Positions 1-11,137 of a stretch of DNA of 64,000 nt are shown here, in pieces; position 1 is the stretch's first letter; each line of letters opens with the position of its first letter. The DNA comes from Odontocerum albicorne. Lineage: Eukaryota > Arthropoda > Insecta > Trichoptera > Odontoceridae. A program made the position numbers and the translations under genes. The notes below the pieces were generated by a model. The model was given only the letters and a program-made list of their open reading frames with translations. It was not told the origin of the DNA and did no database searches. The stretch is from the NCBI GenBank assembly GCA_949825065.1, contig OX463842.1:1371501-1435500 (forward strand), given 5' to 3'.

Positions 1-389
1 GAATCGATAATGTATTTCTTTGCTGAGACATTATTTGAAGGGATTCAACGAAAAATTAAAAGAAATGAAAAAAGTGTAAATTGACATACGAAATACACGA
101 CAATTGACAATTGAAGTTGTATGTACACGACCGACACGTTTGAAACACAAGCACAGATTGACCAAATAGATCATACAGTCTGCCTGCCTCTGATTCGCTA
201 AATTTCCCACCAATTGCGTCGTATTACACGACTCGTGTAGCCTTGACCATGAGCGCTGCAGGTGCACACGTGTCTATAAATAGAAACAACATATTTCTGC
301 TTCCTAATATTCATTTCAAATATTTTAAATCGTCACACATTTAATTAAATATGTTTATAGATTGATTTGCATTTTAAATATTTCAAACG
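1..389. other. AT-rich DNA, nothing recognised
   Basis: No coding, RNA or repeat signature is visible here. The 79-codon-scale open frame on the minus strand has no recognisable protein character. Confidence 0.5.
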
Positions 390-516
390 TAAATTGCGGG
401 AAATAAAAACGTAAAAGCGGGTACTAAATGTACTAAAATAAAACGGGATTGTAAAAATTGAACGCGAATAGCGGGAAAAACGTGAATTCCGGGCACGTAA
501 AAACAGGGGTTCACTG
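390..516. mobile_element. possible pogo-like element terminus
   Basis: The stretch carries repeated GCGGG and AACGT words and ends in CAGGGGTTCACTG followed by TA. Read inward from the right this is CAGTGAACCCCTG, a shape seen at pogo/Tigger-type ends with a TA target. A second, similar end (GGGTTGACTG then TA) lies at 767-778. No left terminus or transposase was found, so this is a tentative call. Confidence 0.35.
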
Positions 517-949
517 TACATTGTTAAATTTTTATATTTATGAACTAATTTTGACTTGTTTATATGTTATTTAAATGGTTTACTTTATCAATGTGTCATT
601 TTGTTTAGTTTTATTTCAATTGTTAAAATTATTCTTTTATTTCTAGAATTATTTTTATTTATAATGAATGAAATACTTCCTACTTTTAAAATGTTGTTTT
701 TAAGTTCATTATGCTGTTGATACAAATACAATATTTTCACTTTTACAGTGTTCCTGTAATTTACATGGGTTGACTGTATAACTGATCTAGTATTTTCACA
801 CAACATAATCTAGTAATTGTGCAAAATGCTATCGTGTACATATTTTCCATATTTTTTTGTGATTAAAAAATCTGGCAAATCAACATGAATATATGATAAA
901 AAAACACTGCGATAAATATGAGATATAAAAAAAGATATTTTATTATTTC
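517..949. other. AT-rich DNA, nothing firm
   Basis: Apart from a short CAGTG...GACTG segment flanked by TA at 746-776, which could be two joined transposon ends, I see no structure. Confidence 0.45.
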
Positions 950-1275
950 CCTCGAATCGTCAAATAAATACAGATTAAACCCCGGCTCTAACGAAACTTC
1001 AAGCGAATATTCGCTCCATCAAAAAAAAGCCCCGAAAAGCCCATTGACAGTTCGCGATATTGAAACCTTAACTGTTCTCCGCTGAACAGCGTAAAACAAA
1101 TAAAAGCTCACGGCGTTATAGTAAATACAATTTACTTTTCTACAGCGGACCGTTGATATAAATGAAAAAGCTGTCACAATATATCCCGGGACGGGGACGG
1201 GAGGCGGGATACATCCCCCGGGATGTCAAACTTTATTTTCTCTCCGCACAAGTAAAGCGAGGATATTCTTAAATA
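950..1275. other. GC-richer non-coding island
   Basis: Compositionally distinct from its flanks, with little simple repeat. It holds paired CCCGGGAT words around 1187-1229 and TAAT/TTTATT-type words, and no convincing open frame. It could be a conserved regulatory element; conservation was not tested. Confidence 0.35.
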
Positions 1276-2014
1276 TATCTGCCGCTGACCACAGCATTGA
1301 ATGGATTGTTAATGTTTATTTTCTTCGTTTAAGGTATTGTTATTTTTAAAACGTTTATTTTTTAAAATAATATTTAACAAGATAATTTAAGTTAAATAAA
1401 CAATTCTCTCACATAGTACATATCCTCTTTTTCACATACACACAGAAGATACTGATATATCAAAGACTGTGGCCTAGAAACAACATGGTCTTCTTCATTC
1501 AGTAAGCATTCATATTTTTATAATAACTAAAGAAGGTACGTTAGTAATAGTCCGTATTTATGTGTCGCCAATACTATATTACCATACAGAAGGGCATTAC
1601 AGTTATTGCGAACACACGACGAACTTTTTATCTAAACTAATCAGTTTTGTAGAAGTCATCGAGAATCGAAACCAGAAGTCTAGACAAGACGACAAGTGTT
1701 CTATCAACTAAAACACGAAGGTTTTTAATATACCTACACATCTTTTTTTTTATACTAATACATTTGAAACGAATCGATTTAAACCTGTGTTTTGTGGTAG
1801 TTTTTCAATTTTAATTACATAATTTTCAGTACATTTGGAGAGGCCATTACAAAATCATAAAGATAAGTTTAAAAGTTTTTTTTTTTCACCAGAAGAAGAA
1901 AAGAAGGGATGGAGGTTATTTATGTAAAATAGACCCAAACCACTTTTCACGTCTTCTTAGATAATTATCTAATCATCTCGCCTTTTTGTATCAGCCAGTA
2001 AGAAACAATATTTT
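1276..2014. other. AT-rich DNA, nothing recognised
   Basis: Low-complexity A/T runs with no identifiable element. Confidence 0.5.
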
Positions 2015-2225
2015 CAACCAATACAAATGGCTTTATATTTGAGGATATACAAGATTGATTGTTGTTTTACTTACCAATACAAATTGATTTATATTTAATG
2101 ATATACAAGACTTATGATTGTTTTATTTACCAATACAAATTGCTTTATATTTAAGGATATACAAGTTTTACTTAGCATTACAAATTGCTTTATATTTAAG
2201 GATATACAAGATTGATTATTATTAT
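2015..2225. repeat. degenerate tandem repeat, 47-64 bp units
   Basis: Four imperfect units share ACAAATTG-TTATATTTAAGGATATACAAG. Units of about 64, 63 and 47 bp differ by internal deletions between the GATATACAAG and ACCAATACAAAT blocks. Confidence 0.75.
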
Positions 2226-3344
2226 ATTGATATTTCAAATAAACTAAAAAATCTGTATTGGGGGTTGAGTACTTTTTAAATATAAGTGCTCGTATATTGG
2301 TCATGATGACAAAAAAAGGAGGACCAAACTCTAATACAAAACATGATATGTCGTCCGCCAAGCGATAGGAAACTCATCCAGGATAAGTGGGAAACATTTT
2401 CAAAGGGGAGATATTTAATCGAGGTAATATGCGATGCAAAAAGAGCACATGAAAAAAACGTAGTCCAGGGTCTCCTGCCCTCTTTAGATATATTGAGTTT
2501 GGATTATATACAATACATTGAGAATTTTTCATCGTTGACTTAATATCAGATATTGTCATAAGTAATTGTGTTTAGAACATACAAGAAATATTTATGTAGA
2601 ATACATTTACTGAATCAATCTTCTTTCGTTCGTATGAAAGGCAAAATTGTTTATGATTCCATCAATCGCAAATCCGTGATTACAGCCATTGAAATAGGAA
2701 CGGAACTCGCAGTTATTCATTACACCTGTTGGTAACATTGCACATATGAAGTAGCAATAGCATTCACACATTACTGAGACCTTTTATTTAAAGTTTATAT
2801 TTTTTTTCAGGTACTACTGGCGGATATCCTAAGAGCGAGTGTTATTTGCGAATATATGCCACTTTCATACGGTAGAAAAACAAAAAAGTCACATTCTCGT
2901 GGTCTAACGACCCCTTTGTAAATGAATTAAAATATTAAATTAACTTTCTTTGGTTTATTAGTTTTATAAAGTAAATCAGGGATTTTTTTATTTTTTTTCG
3001 TTTTATATAAATACAAATAAAATGCTTATTTTACCCACAGATTGACAATGCTTTTGTCAGTATTCAAAACATTTGGATGAAATGGTGAAATATTGAAATA
3101 AAATCATAATAATATCAAAGAACGTGACACGGAGTGAGCCGGTTTGACAGGCCCTGTTTTAGTTTCAATAATTCAAGGCTCACGGCAGCCAGTTGGGTCT
3201 AGTGGATGGAGTCAAGCCTATAGGAATATACCTGTCCAATTGTCCAGCAGGTTACACAGTCACGAATATCATTATTTTAAATGTACTAATTTGTACTTTG
3301 TGTTGCATTTCAATAATTCACATAAAAGTATCAAATAATACATG
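2226..3344. other. no recognisable feature
   Basis: AT-rich. The short frames on both strands at 2343-2559 overlap each other and show no protein signature. Confidence 0.45.
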
Positions 3345-3650
3345 CATACCATCACGCTGTCTCTCTATCGAGGTAGACAGAGAGCAAAGTGCCAGATTTT
3401 CCTATGGTGACTCGCACATTTTTCTTGTCTTGTATACCCATATGCCGTCTCTTACGATTTCTCTGACTCAACTTTTCCATCTTTCAAAATATAATTCACT
3501 TGATTTAACCATACTTTCCATGGACTTCGTCTACTACATCTTCTTCTTATATTTTCACTGTTTATTTGTGTCTTTTTTCATTTGACGTGTCTTAATTCTC
3601 TCAGAGTACAATTCTTCAACACGTCAACCTTAGGTTCACATTCATCCCTG
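3345..3650 (-). mobile_element. LINE family 1, 3' end relic
   Basis: Read on the minus strand this ends with the family's 3' hallmark: a CTCTGTCTACCTCGATAG-like block followed by GCGTGATGGTATG. Upstream is the decayed C-terminal ORF region (GGTTAAATCAAGTGAATTATATTTTGAAAG-like sequence). It is heavily mutated and cannot encode protein. Assignment rests on about 18 similar copies in the window. Confidence 0.7.
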
Positions 3651-4794
3651 ATCAAATAATTGCTCATATTATATAAATATAATTAAAATATAGTGAGTGA
3701 ACAAATACCCTAGTTATTAAGACGATTGTACACTTCTTTTGTGTTTTGGGTTCGAGTTTCGATGGCATGTAAACATAACATATTGATTCCAGTCTACTTG
3801 AAAGTACGTCATCGTGATTATTGTTATATTTCGACACGCGATAATACGAGTATTTTCAAAAAAACTTGTGTCGTTTTAGTTTTAAAAAACAACATTTAAA
3901 GAAGAAAAAAAGCAAGTTAGAATATGGAGCATAAGTGTGGAGTCCGCGGGGGATTGGTTTCTCTCTAACAGTTGAGAAAGTCAAAAATAATTTTTTGACA
4001 TATTTCTACTACCGCGCGGGTGCGGTTTTTACCCGTGGTTCCATCCCCTTAGATATTTTGGAATCCTACCTTGTATTGTATTGTGTTGTATTATCTTATT
4101 ACATTATGGCAATCGCTTTCAACCAACCAGAAATATGTTGAAGAGACCTTCAGCGAAAATATGACTAGAATCTTTTTTTTTGTTTCCAATGAAAATTTAA
4201 CATGCAACGCCCGGTTTGGAAGACATGTAACATATATTACCAACTAAGCTACGGAGGTCACCCCCTTCTAAGCGTGAGGAGGGGTGTAAAGGTCTCTTCC
4301 AACGTCTTTGAGTTACTGAATGAAACCAAATGTTATCCATAAAATGGTTTAATGTTCCTGACAACAACTTAAGATACAGAAATATTGATCTGTTTATACT
4401 GGCAATAAGCAGAAATAACTTGCAAAGCTCTCTCTCTTCTATAGTAACAAGGCGGGTCTCTTTTGAATAGGGCCTCAGATATTGACCTTTTCAGCATTTC
4501 AAAATATTTTTTTTTAGATACCTTATGGAGCTTTCTTGGTAATGAGAGTTAGTTTTGTTGTGCTTATTAATTATTTCTTAAACTTTAAACGTTTATTTGT
4601 TATTTCTGTTTATAACATCTCGTATATATTTCAAAATACTTATTGCGTGGTAAACAGATCTATTTTTTATATCCAAGCACCCAAATTTCCCCTCCTTAAA
4701 ATTCATACATCTTGTTATGCACAATCTTATATTATCTTCTTTTATAAATTTGGTCCATTTGATCTAGTTATGTTTTTTTCTCAACCTGCCTCTT
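3651..4794. other. mostly unassigned; weak SINE-like heads
   Basis: A weak tRNA-like head may lie at 3712-3775 (plus, GGTTCGAGTTTC as a B-box-like word), and another at 4200-4265 (minus, TAGCTTAGTTGGTAA as an A-box-like word). The remainder is unassigned AT-rich DNA. Confidence 0.35.
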
Positions 4795-4930
4795 AAACGC
4801 ACACCTTGAATTTCTGACTTGTGTACTCGTTTAGTCATTTTTTCGTCATTCATTTTTTCCACATGTCCAACACATCTTAAAGCTCCTTTCTTCATATTAT
4901 TCAACATCTTTGTATTGGGTATTACCTGTT
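4795..4930 (-). mobile_element. LINE family 1, short relic
   Basis: The words CACATGTCCAACACATCTTAAAG and TTTCTTCATATTATTCAACATC correspond to the minus-strand FGHVERM region of family 1 copies elsewhere. Only about 130 bp can be recognised. Confidence 0.5.
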
Positions 4931-5099
4931 TATGGAAATTTTTAATAAATTAATATACTCATTGATTCAAAAACATTTCTTGTATTTAACCTAAATTTAC
5001 AATTATAGATGAAATTTATTCATATAAATGAAAAGTTTACAACAGCAAGACCCTGAATGGGCAGGAGTCAATAGTATTATATGTGAGTAATTAGGGTGG

Positions 5100-5350
5100 A
5101 TCGGATCAGGCTCGCTAACAGGTGATCAATTACTCCCGGCTAGGGGCTGGGGGCTGGGGACGGTCTGGTCTCGTGCGGGGTCTGCAGACAAGAGACGGGT
5201 ATACATGGATCCGGGGGCCCGACATGGATCTCCACTACGCGGCACGGCTCCGCTTGTACCTGACAGTGTCGTGTGAGAAACTGTGGCACATGTCATGGAC
5301 AGCTGCTCTGCTAAAATGTCGAGACATGTCTCTGCTGTCAAACTGAAAGT
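5100..5350. other. GC-rich non-coding island
   Basis: Contains a G-rich run (GGGGCTGGGGGCTGGGGACG), GGATCCGGGGGCCC and two ACATGTC words. Overlapping frames of 74 and 78 codons run on opposite strands, which suggests composition rather than coding. Confidence 0.35.
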
Positions 5351-5734
5351 TTTCAAACTCAAGATTGACTTGATTAACTCATGTTTTAAAAATAATAATT
5401 ATCTCCAAATTATAATTTTATGTTGTGGAAATTAATGTTAATTAAAATATAATTAAAAAATGAAACACTGTTTAATCAATATAGCAAATATGTTTAATCG
5501 AATTAATTTTAAATTATATTCGATTCGTCTTGAGGGCGTATTGCAAACTATATACTCCTGAAGATAAGTGAGTTTGGAACACCCTTGAAGACGAGTCGCG
5601 TATAAATTGAAACTAGTTGGGTTAAATATGTATTTTTGAAGTGAATTAAACAGTGTTACAATTTTTAATTATATTTGAAATAATACCTTTCTTTTAAGAC
5701 CCACAATTTGGTTTAGCTCCGAAATTTATTATTA
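5351..5734. other. AT-rich DNA, nothing recognised
   Basis: Only A/T-rich text and a short ATT microsatellite near 5730. Confidence 0.45.
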
Positions 5735-5860
5735 TTATTATTACACATGACAAGAAATATACACAATTTGAGAAAAAACAACAGGTAATTTGATTTGGAC
5801 ATATAATTTTAATGGATCTGGGTTTGTTGCCTTTCATTTGTCGTATCCCCAGCTAATTAA
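5735..5860 (-). mobile_element. R1 dispersed repeat, 3' end fragment
   Basis: Shares the block from ACACATGACAAGAAATATAC to TTGTCGTATCCCCAG with copies at 12.8, 19.2 and 48.5 kb. On the minus strand each copy ends in an A/T microsatellite of TAATAAATAAAT type, as expected for a retroposed non-LTR element. The class is unresolved. Confidence 0.65.
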
Positions 5861-5942
5861 GTGTATAAATTAGACTGAGTAGGTATATACATACATTATT
5901 TTCACTGTCTTAGAATTAATTAAGTCCTTAATAATCCTTCGG

Positions 5943-6020
5943 CTTTAGTAACTAGGAATCGAACCAGAAACCCTCAAGTGATAATCAAGTGTCTTATCCA
6001 CTAAGTCATAGAGATCGTCA
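5943..6020 (-). mobile_element. tRNA-derived SINE head
   Basis: On the minus strand a Pol III A-box-like word (TGACTTAGTGGATAAGAC) is followed at the expected spacing by a B-box-like word (GGTTCGATTCC). No acceptor stem closes, so it is a SINE head rather than a working tRNA. Confidence 0.6.
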
Positions 6021-6644
6021 TTTTATGTATGCATGTATTTAAAGGCATAAAGTTCCTTTTTTTTAAACAATAAGTTGACTAAGAATACGAAAATATTATA
6101 AATTTTAACCAAATGGTACTTATGTTTATTTGGTGTAGAATTTGCCATACAAATAGCGAATAAACAAGTCTTATTCGTTCTTTAATCTAACATATACACC
6201 GCTCTGAAGTATGCACATTTAAAATATATAAAATATTCATATGCCACTATCTTTGCTTGTCTTCAGTCGAGAGTTATATCACTAACAAATAGCAATGAGG
6301 TATACATACGTCGCGCATTGCAGTGCAATAGCAATAGCACGCCGCACCGCTGCAAAGTACACGGCGTATCAAGAAGCGAGCAAACAGCTCACAGTTCGCT
6401 GCCAATAAATACTCCAGAGGATAAGGGTATGGTACTTCAACCAGTTATTGCGGGGTACACCATACTGCATCATACACCCTATCCAGAACCGCTTCAAGAT
6501 AACGAAAAATATATCAATGCCTATGGCATTATGGTATAGTATTGGATTACACTTATATTGTACCATTTATGTTAAAAAAAAATCAACCTTAACAATCAAG
6601 AGCGTATATGGACAGATGCCGACTACGTCCACCACATGATCCAC
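6021..6644. other. no recognisable feature
   Basis: Short frames at 6318-6639 on both strands have no protein signature. Confidence 0.45.
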
Positions 6645-7072
6645 TTCTTCTTCTTCCTAGTGTCATGTCAGGTCCCCTAAGGTTGAATATCACCTGAGAG
6701 TAGGCATCTTTGTTCCCGGCAGCCCGTAAAAGATCCCCAACGCTCCTTATACCAGCCACATCTCGTATATTGCGGAGCCAGGAGATTTGCCTCCTGCCAA
6801 CACCTCTTCGGCCTTCTATTTTGCCTCGGATGATCAGGTGCAGTAATTTATAATTTGCTCCTCTAAGTACATGACCCAAATAGGATTAATTTTAATATTA
6901 GTCAGCAAATATCTATCAACTTTGGCTCTTTGAAGAACTCTTGTGTTGCTGACCATATCCGTCCAGGGTATCCGTAGCATTCTCCGGTGCATCCACATTT
7001 CAATGTTTTCAGTCGGTTTATACAACCAACTTTGAAGGTCCATGATTTCACTTGATGCAATAACACTGACCA
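6645..7072 (-). mobile_element. LINE family 3, ORF2 C-terminal relic
   Basis: Two overlapping minus-strand frames (7073-6834 and 6879-6589) join across one frameshift near 6870. Together they read as a reverse-transcriptase C-terminus: EMWMHRRMLRIPWT, then YLEEQ/GHVLRGANYKLL, GRRGVGRRQISWLRNIRD and RSVGDLLRAAGNKDAYSQV. This pattern is typical of non-LTR ORF2 ends in arthropods. The 3' end is a GAAGAAGAAG run. The RT domain itself is absent, so this is a 5'-truncated dead copy. Confidence 0.85.
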
Positions 7073-7119
7073 ACAGTTTAGTTAATTTTTGATAACTCCA
7101 TAGTATGGAATGTCAACTA

Positions 7120-7420
7120 GAGCCGGTAGAAGACGTGTTATTTTGTTATATTCTGAAATGTTAAATGTTGAAAATCATGCAGTTCTCAAGCTTATTTCAA
7201 AATCAGGGAAAACTTCTCAAGATATTAAACGACGTTTAAACGCTATCTAAGGAATGTTTCCCTCTTTATTTTCCAATGAAAGATTGGGCTTAATACTTTC
7301 ACTTAGTTGGAGAATCGGTTGAAGAAGATTTTTTTCAAGGCAGACCAGCAGAAGTACTTACTGCAGAAATTATTGCATTAATTCAGGAGCAAGAGTGTGG
7401 ATTGAAAAACTTCCTTTGTT
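7120..7420 (+). pseudogene. mariner-type transposase N-terminal relic
   Basis: Plus-strand pieces in shifted frames read AVLKLISKSGKTSQDIKRRL (helix-turn-helix-like), then VEEDFFQGRPAEVLTAEI. The VE(E/D)D..xGRPAE linker between the DNA-binding and catalytic parts is characteristic of mariner/SETMAR-type transposases. Frameshifts and stops break it, and neither TIRs nor the catalytic domain were found. Confidence 0.55.
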
Positions 7421-7439
7421 CAGGCAGCCGAACTCGCTT

Positions 7440-7540
7440 TTTATTGATGGGGATGTATCTTGACTGTGGGGATATTATGAGATGAGTTTAGACCATTTAT
7501 TAGCTTCTTTCTTATATGTGTTTTCTTTGCCATTTCGTTT
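7440..7540. repeat. R3 dispersed repeat
   Basis: The block GGGGATATTATGAGATGAG, a TAGCTTCTTTCTTATATGTGTTTTCT-like word and a following T-rich stretch match copies at 50.9, 62.3 and 62.8 kb. Class unknown. Confidence 0.55.
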
Positions 7541-8204
7541 AAATATGTGTGTAATTTCTAGATATGTGTTTACATACCTACTTGCAACCAATAAACCGAC
7601 ATTTATTAATACATTTATTTATTTTTATTTAAGATTACTAAAACCAAAATAAACAGCACCAAGTTTTGAGTTTTCTAAAACCATAATGATTTGAATTATG
7701 CACGAGCATCTTGATATGAATAAGATGATCATAAGATGGATGCCAAAACTCTTAAGTAGTACACAAAAGCAACCATAAGTAAAAAGTTGCAAAGAATTTT
7801 TAATGCTCTGCAATAGAAAACAAAAAAAATATCATAGACAATTGTCACGGGAGATAAAACTATGGTTTGTACCATAATTTTCTGCTGAAAAAAAGACTAG
7901 ATAAAATGTCGCCGTCCAAGATCACCAAAGTCCAAAAAAGCCAAGGGGACACAAGCCCAAAAAAATATTATGACAATTTTTTTTTTGGATTTTCAGGGAA
8001 TCCTAAAAAATATGTTTAGAGAGAGTAGTACTACGGTTACTGGCAAGTATTTTATGCGTTATTAGCGCACAACTTAAAGGATGCCAAAAAACAAAACGCC
8101 GAGCAACTGTCACGAGGCGTGAGATGACTCCACGACAGTGTACAAATGCACTTTACAGTCGGTGTAAAGGTAACTATTTAATAGTGTAGTTTTTAAGATC
8201 ATGG
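7541..8204. other. no recognisable feature
   Basis: AT-rich; the 62-codon minus frame at 7625-7813 has no known signature. Confidence 0.45.
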
Positions 8205-8525
8205 CATATGAGATAGAAAAGAGAGCCGATACCAATAGGATAAAAAGCCTTCTCAGAGTGGCGGAAATGAGAACCCTACGCTCCATCGCACGCAGAACAG
8301 AAGTGGTGTTGAAGATATAGTGAGGTGGGAAAGAAGCCGAAGGCGCTTCTGAAGGGATCGTGTAGACCGCATGGAGGATACAAGACTTGGGAAAATTGCT
8401 AAGACTGAAAACCCTAGCAGCAGGAGATTACCAACTGGACGGCAGCTGGACGTCATCATCCCAGGACAGCCCACCGTCACAAACAGGTCATAAGACCTAG
8501 ACCAAGAGGAAGAAGAAGAAGTTTT
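8205..8525 (+). mobile_element. LINE family 4, ORF2 3' end relic
   Basis: Plus-strand frame pieces read GVEDIVRWERSRRRF, a stop, then RDRVDRMEDTRLGKIAKTE, the C-terminal tail of family 4 copies at 36.7 and 52.5 kb. Sequence continues through CCAGGACAGCCCACCGTCAC to a GAGGAAGAAGAAG terminus. Stops and shifts make it non-coding. Confidence 0.75.
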
Positions 8526-8703
8526 TAAGAATGCCCACGCTCTGAGGATGCTTATGGTAGCATGAAACCGGTAAATAAGCAAAACGTGAATAGAACAGAA
8601 TCAAACAGTTTTTATTTTATATTTAAAAATTTATTAAATGTAATTCTATTAAGAAACATCAGTCGATAAAGTACGTTTAACAGAAAATCTTGACATACTC
8701 GTA

Positions 8704-9665
8704 TACTATGCATATCCAGAAAGTAAGTGTACTGAGGCTCTCACGACCGGATGGATTTTATTTTCGACATGTTGGCTACACTTCCGTGTAGCCTGACCCT
8801 TCCCCTCCACAACAAGACCGGTTCGAGGTCAGTACGTTGAGAAGTGTCGACGCGACAACACGTTTAGTGAAAAATGTCAATCCAATCTCCCGCCAAATAC
8901 GAAATACGCGGCGTCATCCGTTATCTCGTTTGGAAGGGAAAACCTCCGGTTGAGGTTTATAATGAGGTTAAAACTGCATATGTTGATAAATCTATGAGTC
9001 GTACGAGTGTGTACAAGTGGTGTCACGAGTTTAAAAACGGTCACTTCACACCTCTTCACCCTCCGCCAAAAAGTTCAAAACCACAATTTCAGCCAAGAAA
9101 ATCATGGCATCCGTGTTTTGGGACTGTCAAGGCATAATTTTAATTAAATATATGCCTCAAGGGGAGACCATCAACTCTGCAAGATACTGTGAGACCCTAA
9201 AAAATTGCGGAGGGCGATTCAGAACAAGAGGATAGGCATGCTGACAAAGGGAGTCTGCCTGCTGCACGACAATGCAAGACCACACACGGCCAACGCCACG
9301 AAGGAACTGCTCGCCTCGTTTAAATGGGATGTACTGAACCATCCCGAGCATTCCCCTGACCTAGCACCTACAGATTACTATCTCTTTACCTCCCTGAAGC
9401 TGCACATGGGTGGAAAAAGGTTTTCAACCGACGAACAGGTAAAGAAGGAGGTGGAGAAGTGGACGGAGGGGTTGGCGGGAAACTACTTCGAGGAAGGCAT
9501 CAAAAAGTTGATACCCCGCTTCACAACCTGCATTGAGAGGAATGGCGACTATGTCGAAAAATAGCTTATATATGTACTACGGTAACCACGTAATTTTTTT
9601 GTTTAAATAAAAAAAATTGTAACCTACAAAAATTCAGTACACTTACTTTCTGGATATGCCTCGTA
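8704..9665 (+). mobile_element. mariner element, internally deleted, complete ends
   Basis: Near-perfect terminal inverted repeats begin CATATCCAGAAAGTAAGT at 8711 and mirror at 9634-9658. Extending outward, both ends read TAC(T/G)A(T/G)G, giving TA target duplications at 8704-8705 and 9664-9665. The element is about 960 bp, roughly 300 bp shorter than a typical full mariner, because the middle of the transposase is missing. Ends this well preserved suggest it could be mobilised in trans if an autonomous relative exists. Confidence 0.9.
8874..9564 (+). pseudogene. mariner transposase, deleted and frameshifted
   Basis: Three frames carry the remains. 8874-9060 encodes the N-terminal helix-turn-helix part (SPAKYEIRGVIRYL, SRTSVYKWCHEFKNG). 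About 9071-9198 encodes a VFWDCQGI...PQGETINSARYCETL stretch in a second frame. 9205-9564 encodes LLHDNARPHTA, HSPDLAPTDYYLF and a C-terminus ending ERNGDYVEK. Of the D,D34D catalytic triad, the second (HDN) and third (PTDY) aspartates remain; the first lies in the deleted segment near 9060. A one-base loss in an A-run near 9195 separates the last two frames. It cannot be an active enzyme. Confidence 0.9.
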
Positions 9666-10099
9666 TTTTGAGGGGAACACTTTAGAGACTGTCGAAAATA
9701 TTCCGAGGACACATATTTGATTTTTACACATGGGCGTTACTGTCCCTAGCGACAGTCCAGACTCTTCACCACATATTATTATTTGGTGAAATGGAAACAA
9801 AATGAGAGAACCGGGGCCATATTGAGATTTTATATTGCTGCCGGGATGCGGCGGATCATTAGACCCGTATGAGAGGGCGGAAGGCTGGATGACGAGGACA
9901 TGTGCGACGCTGCAAATAAATACTTGGCCTAAAAAGACAGCAGCTTCAGCGGTTGCTTTAAAAAGATTCCCACTCTGTTGAATGAGCGAATTTCGCAAAT
10001 ACATGAGATACAAAAAAACTTTTTAATACTCAATATTAACGTGGTTTAGGGTGTAAAGTAAATCAGAAAAACCTGAAATGTACAATAAATAAATCAAAC
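9666..10099. other. moderately complex, unassigned
   Basis: Contains GC-richer text (ATTGCTGCCGGGATGCGGCGG region). A 129-codon minus-strand frame at 9624-10013 runs into the mariner end, so it is not a gene. Could be host unique DNA. Confidence 0.4.
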
Positions 10100-10450
10100 A
10101 TAAATACATACCATCACGCAATTTACCTATCGTGGTAGGCAGGGAGAACATATCGCCATACTTTCCGATCCTTCGTATCTTTTACATCCACACACCTTCT
10201 CATGCAACTTATACGATACATCAGACTATCTACTGTTCCTTCTTTCAGAATATCATCCACTTAATCTAATCATTATTTCCTTGGTCTTCCACTCACATGC
10301 CTTCCACTCACATTTGAACTATAAATTGTATTTTAGTATTACTTCATTTATTCGTTTCACATGCCCAAACCACCTCAACGTGGTCTTCTTCATCGTTCTT
10401 AACACAACGGCCTTGAAATTACATTAATTTAGTCATACATTATCACCCGG
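10100..10450 (-). mobile_element. LINE family 1, 3' end relic
   Basis: The plus strand opens with ATACCATCACGCAATTTACC and GTAGGCAGGGAGAACA, the reverse of the family 3' end. It continues through the ATCCACTTAATCTAATCAT and CATGCCCAAACCACCTCAACG words that correspond to the ORF tail, including the FGH(V/L) segment. Confidence 0.75.
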
Positions 10451-10915
10451 TATATAAACCTAGTACAAACGAAACATTAAGGACAATACTTTGCCTGTGG
10501 AGTTGAGTAACTCTGCATCAACATGTGGAAGGTTTCGATTCTGTAAAGCAACTTGCATCTCGTTCTACAAGTGACACCGTATGTTTTCGATATCTCAAGA
10601 TCTACCCATAAAATTCTCGAAAAATCCAAGTCTTGTTCCACGAGTATGTAAGCGTTGTTCCACTAAAAACAAATCTAAGTTCTTTACCACTATAAAACAA
10701 GTCTTGGACAATTACGTAAGTCTACTTGGTAATATTTAGTGATATACATACAGATATTGAACTAAAATATACATGTTAATATTAAATAATTTTAAACAAT
10801 TACTGTAATATATTATTACTACTGCTTTTTGTATTTCCATGTGTTTAAGACAAAGTTTTAAATTTTTTGTCAATAATTTTAAGTACTTGTATAACCTGTC
10901 ATATGTTTATTTGTA
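10451..10915. other. AT-rich DNA, nothing recognised
   Basis: No element boundaries or coding signatures. Confidence 0.45.
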
Positions 10916-10917
10916 TA

Positions 10918-11137
10918 TTAGGTGTTAACATAAGTTGTGTCCGTTTTTTTTTTTTCAAATAAAAAATGAGCAACAAAAGTAAAACAAAATCGTAAAGGTT
11001 ATACGTCATTTGAAAGAAAATTTTCTTCTCTACAAGATATTGTGTTTGCTTTTACGTTACATGTATTATTTTATTTGATTACAAGCCTTCAAAATGAATT
11101 GTCAAGTAGACGAAAGTGAGCATTTTGAGCCCACCAT
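10918..11137 (+). mobile_element. mariner 5' end fragment
   Basis: After a TA (10916-10917) comes TTAGGTGTTAACATAAGTTG, the same terminal repeat found at both ends of the element at 47115-47620. It is followed by a matching 5' untranslated stretch and a start codon at 11094 with VDESEHF, as in the other copy. Homology stops near 11137, so catalytic regions and the right end are missing. Confidence 0.8.

Noticed and set aside
5943..6020. Functional tRNA gene
   Set aside because: A and B boxes are present but the acceptor and anticodon stems do not close; the same head is dispersed as a SINE.
9624..10013. 129-codon minus-strand frame
   Set aside because: It runs through the mariner terminal repeat and has no recognised domain.
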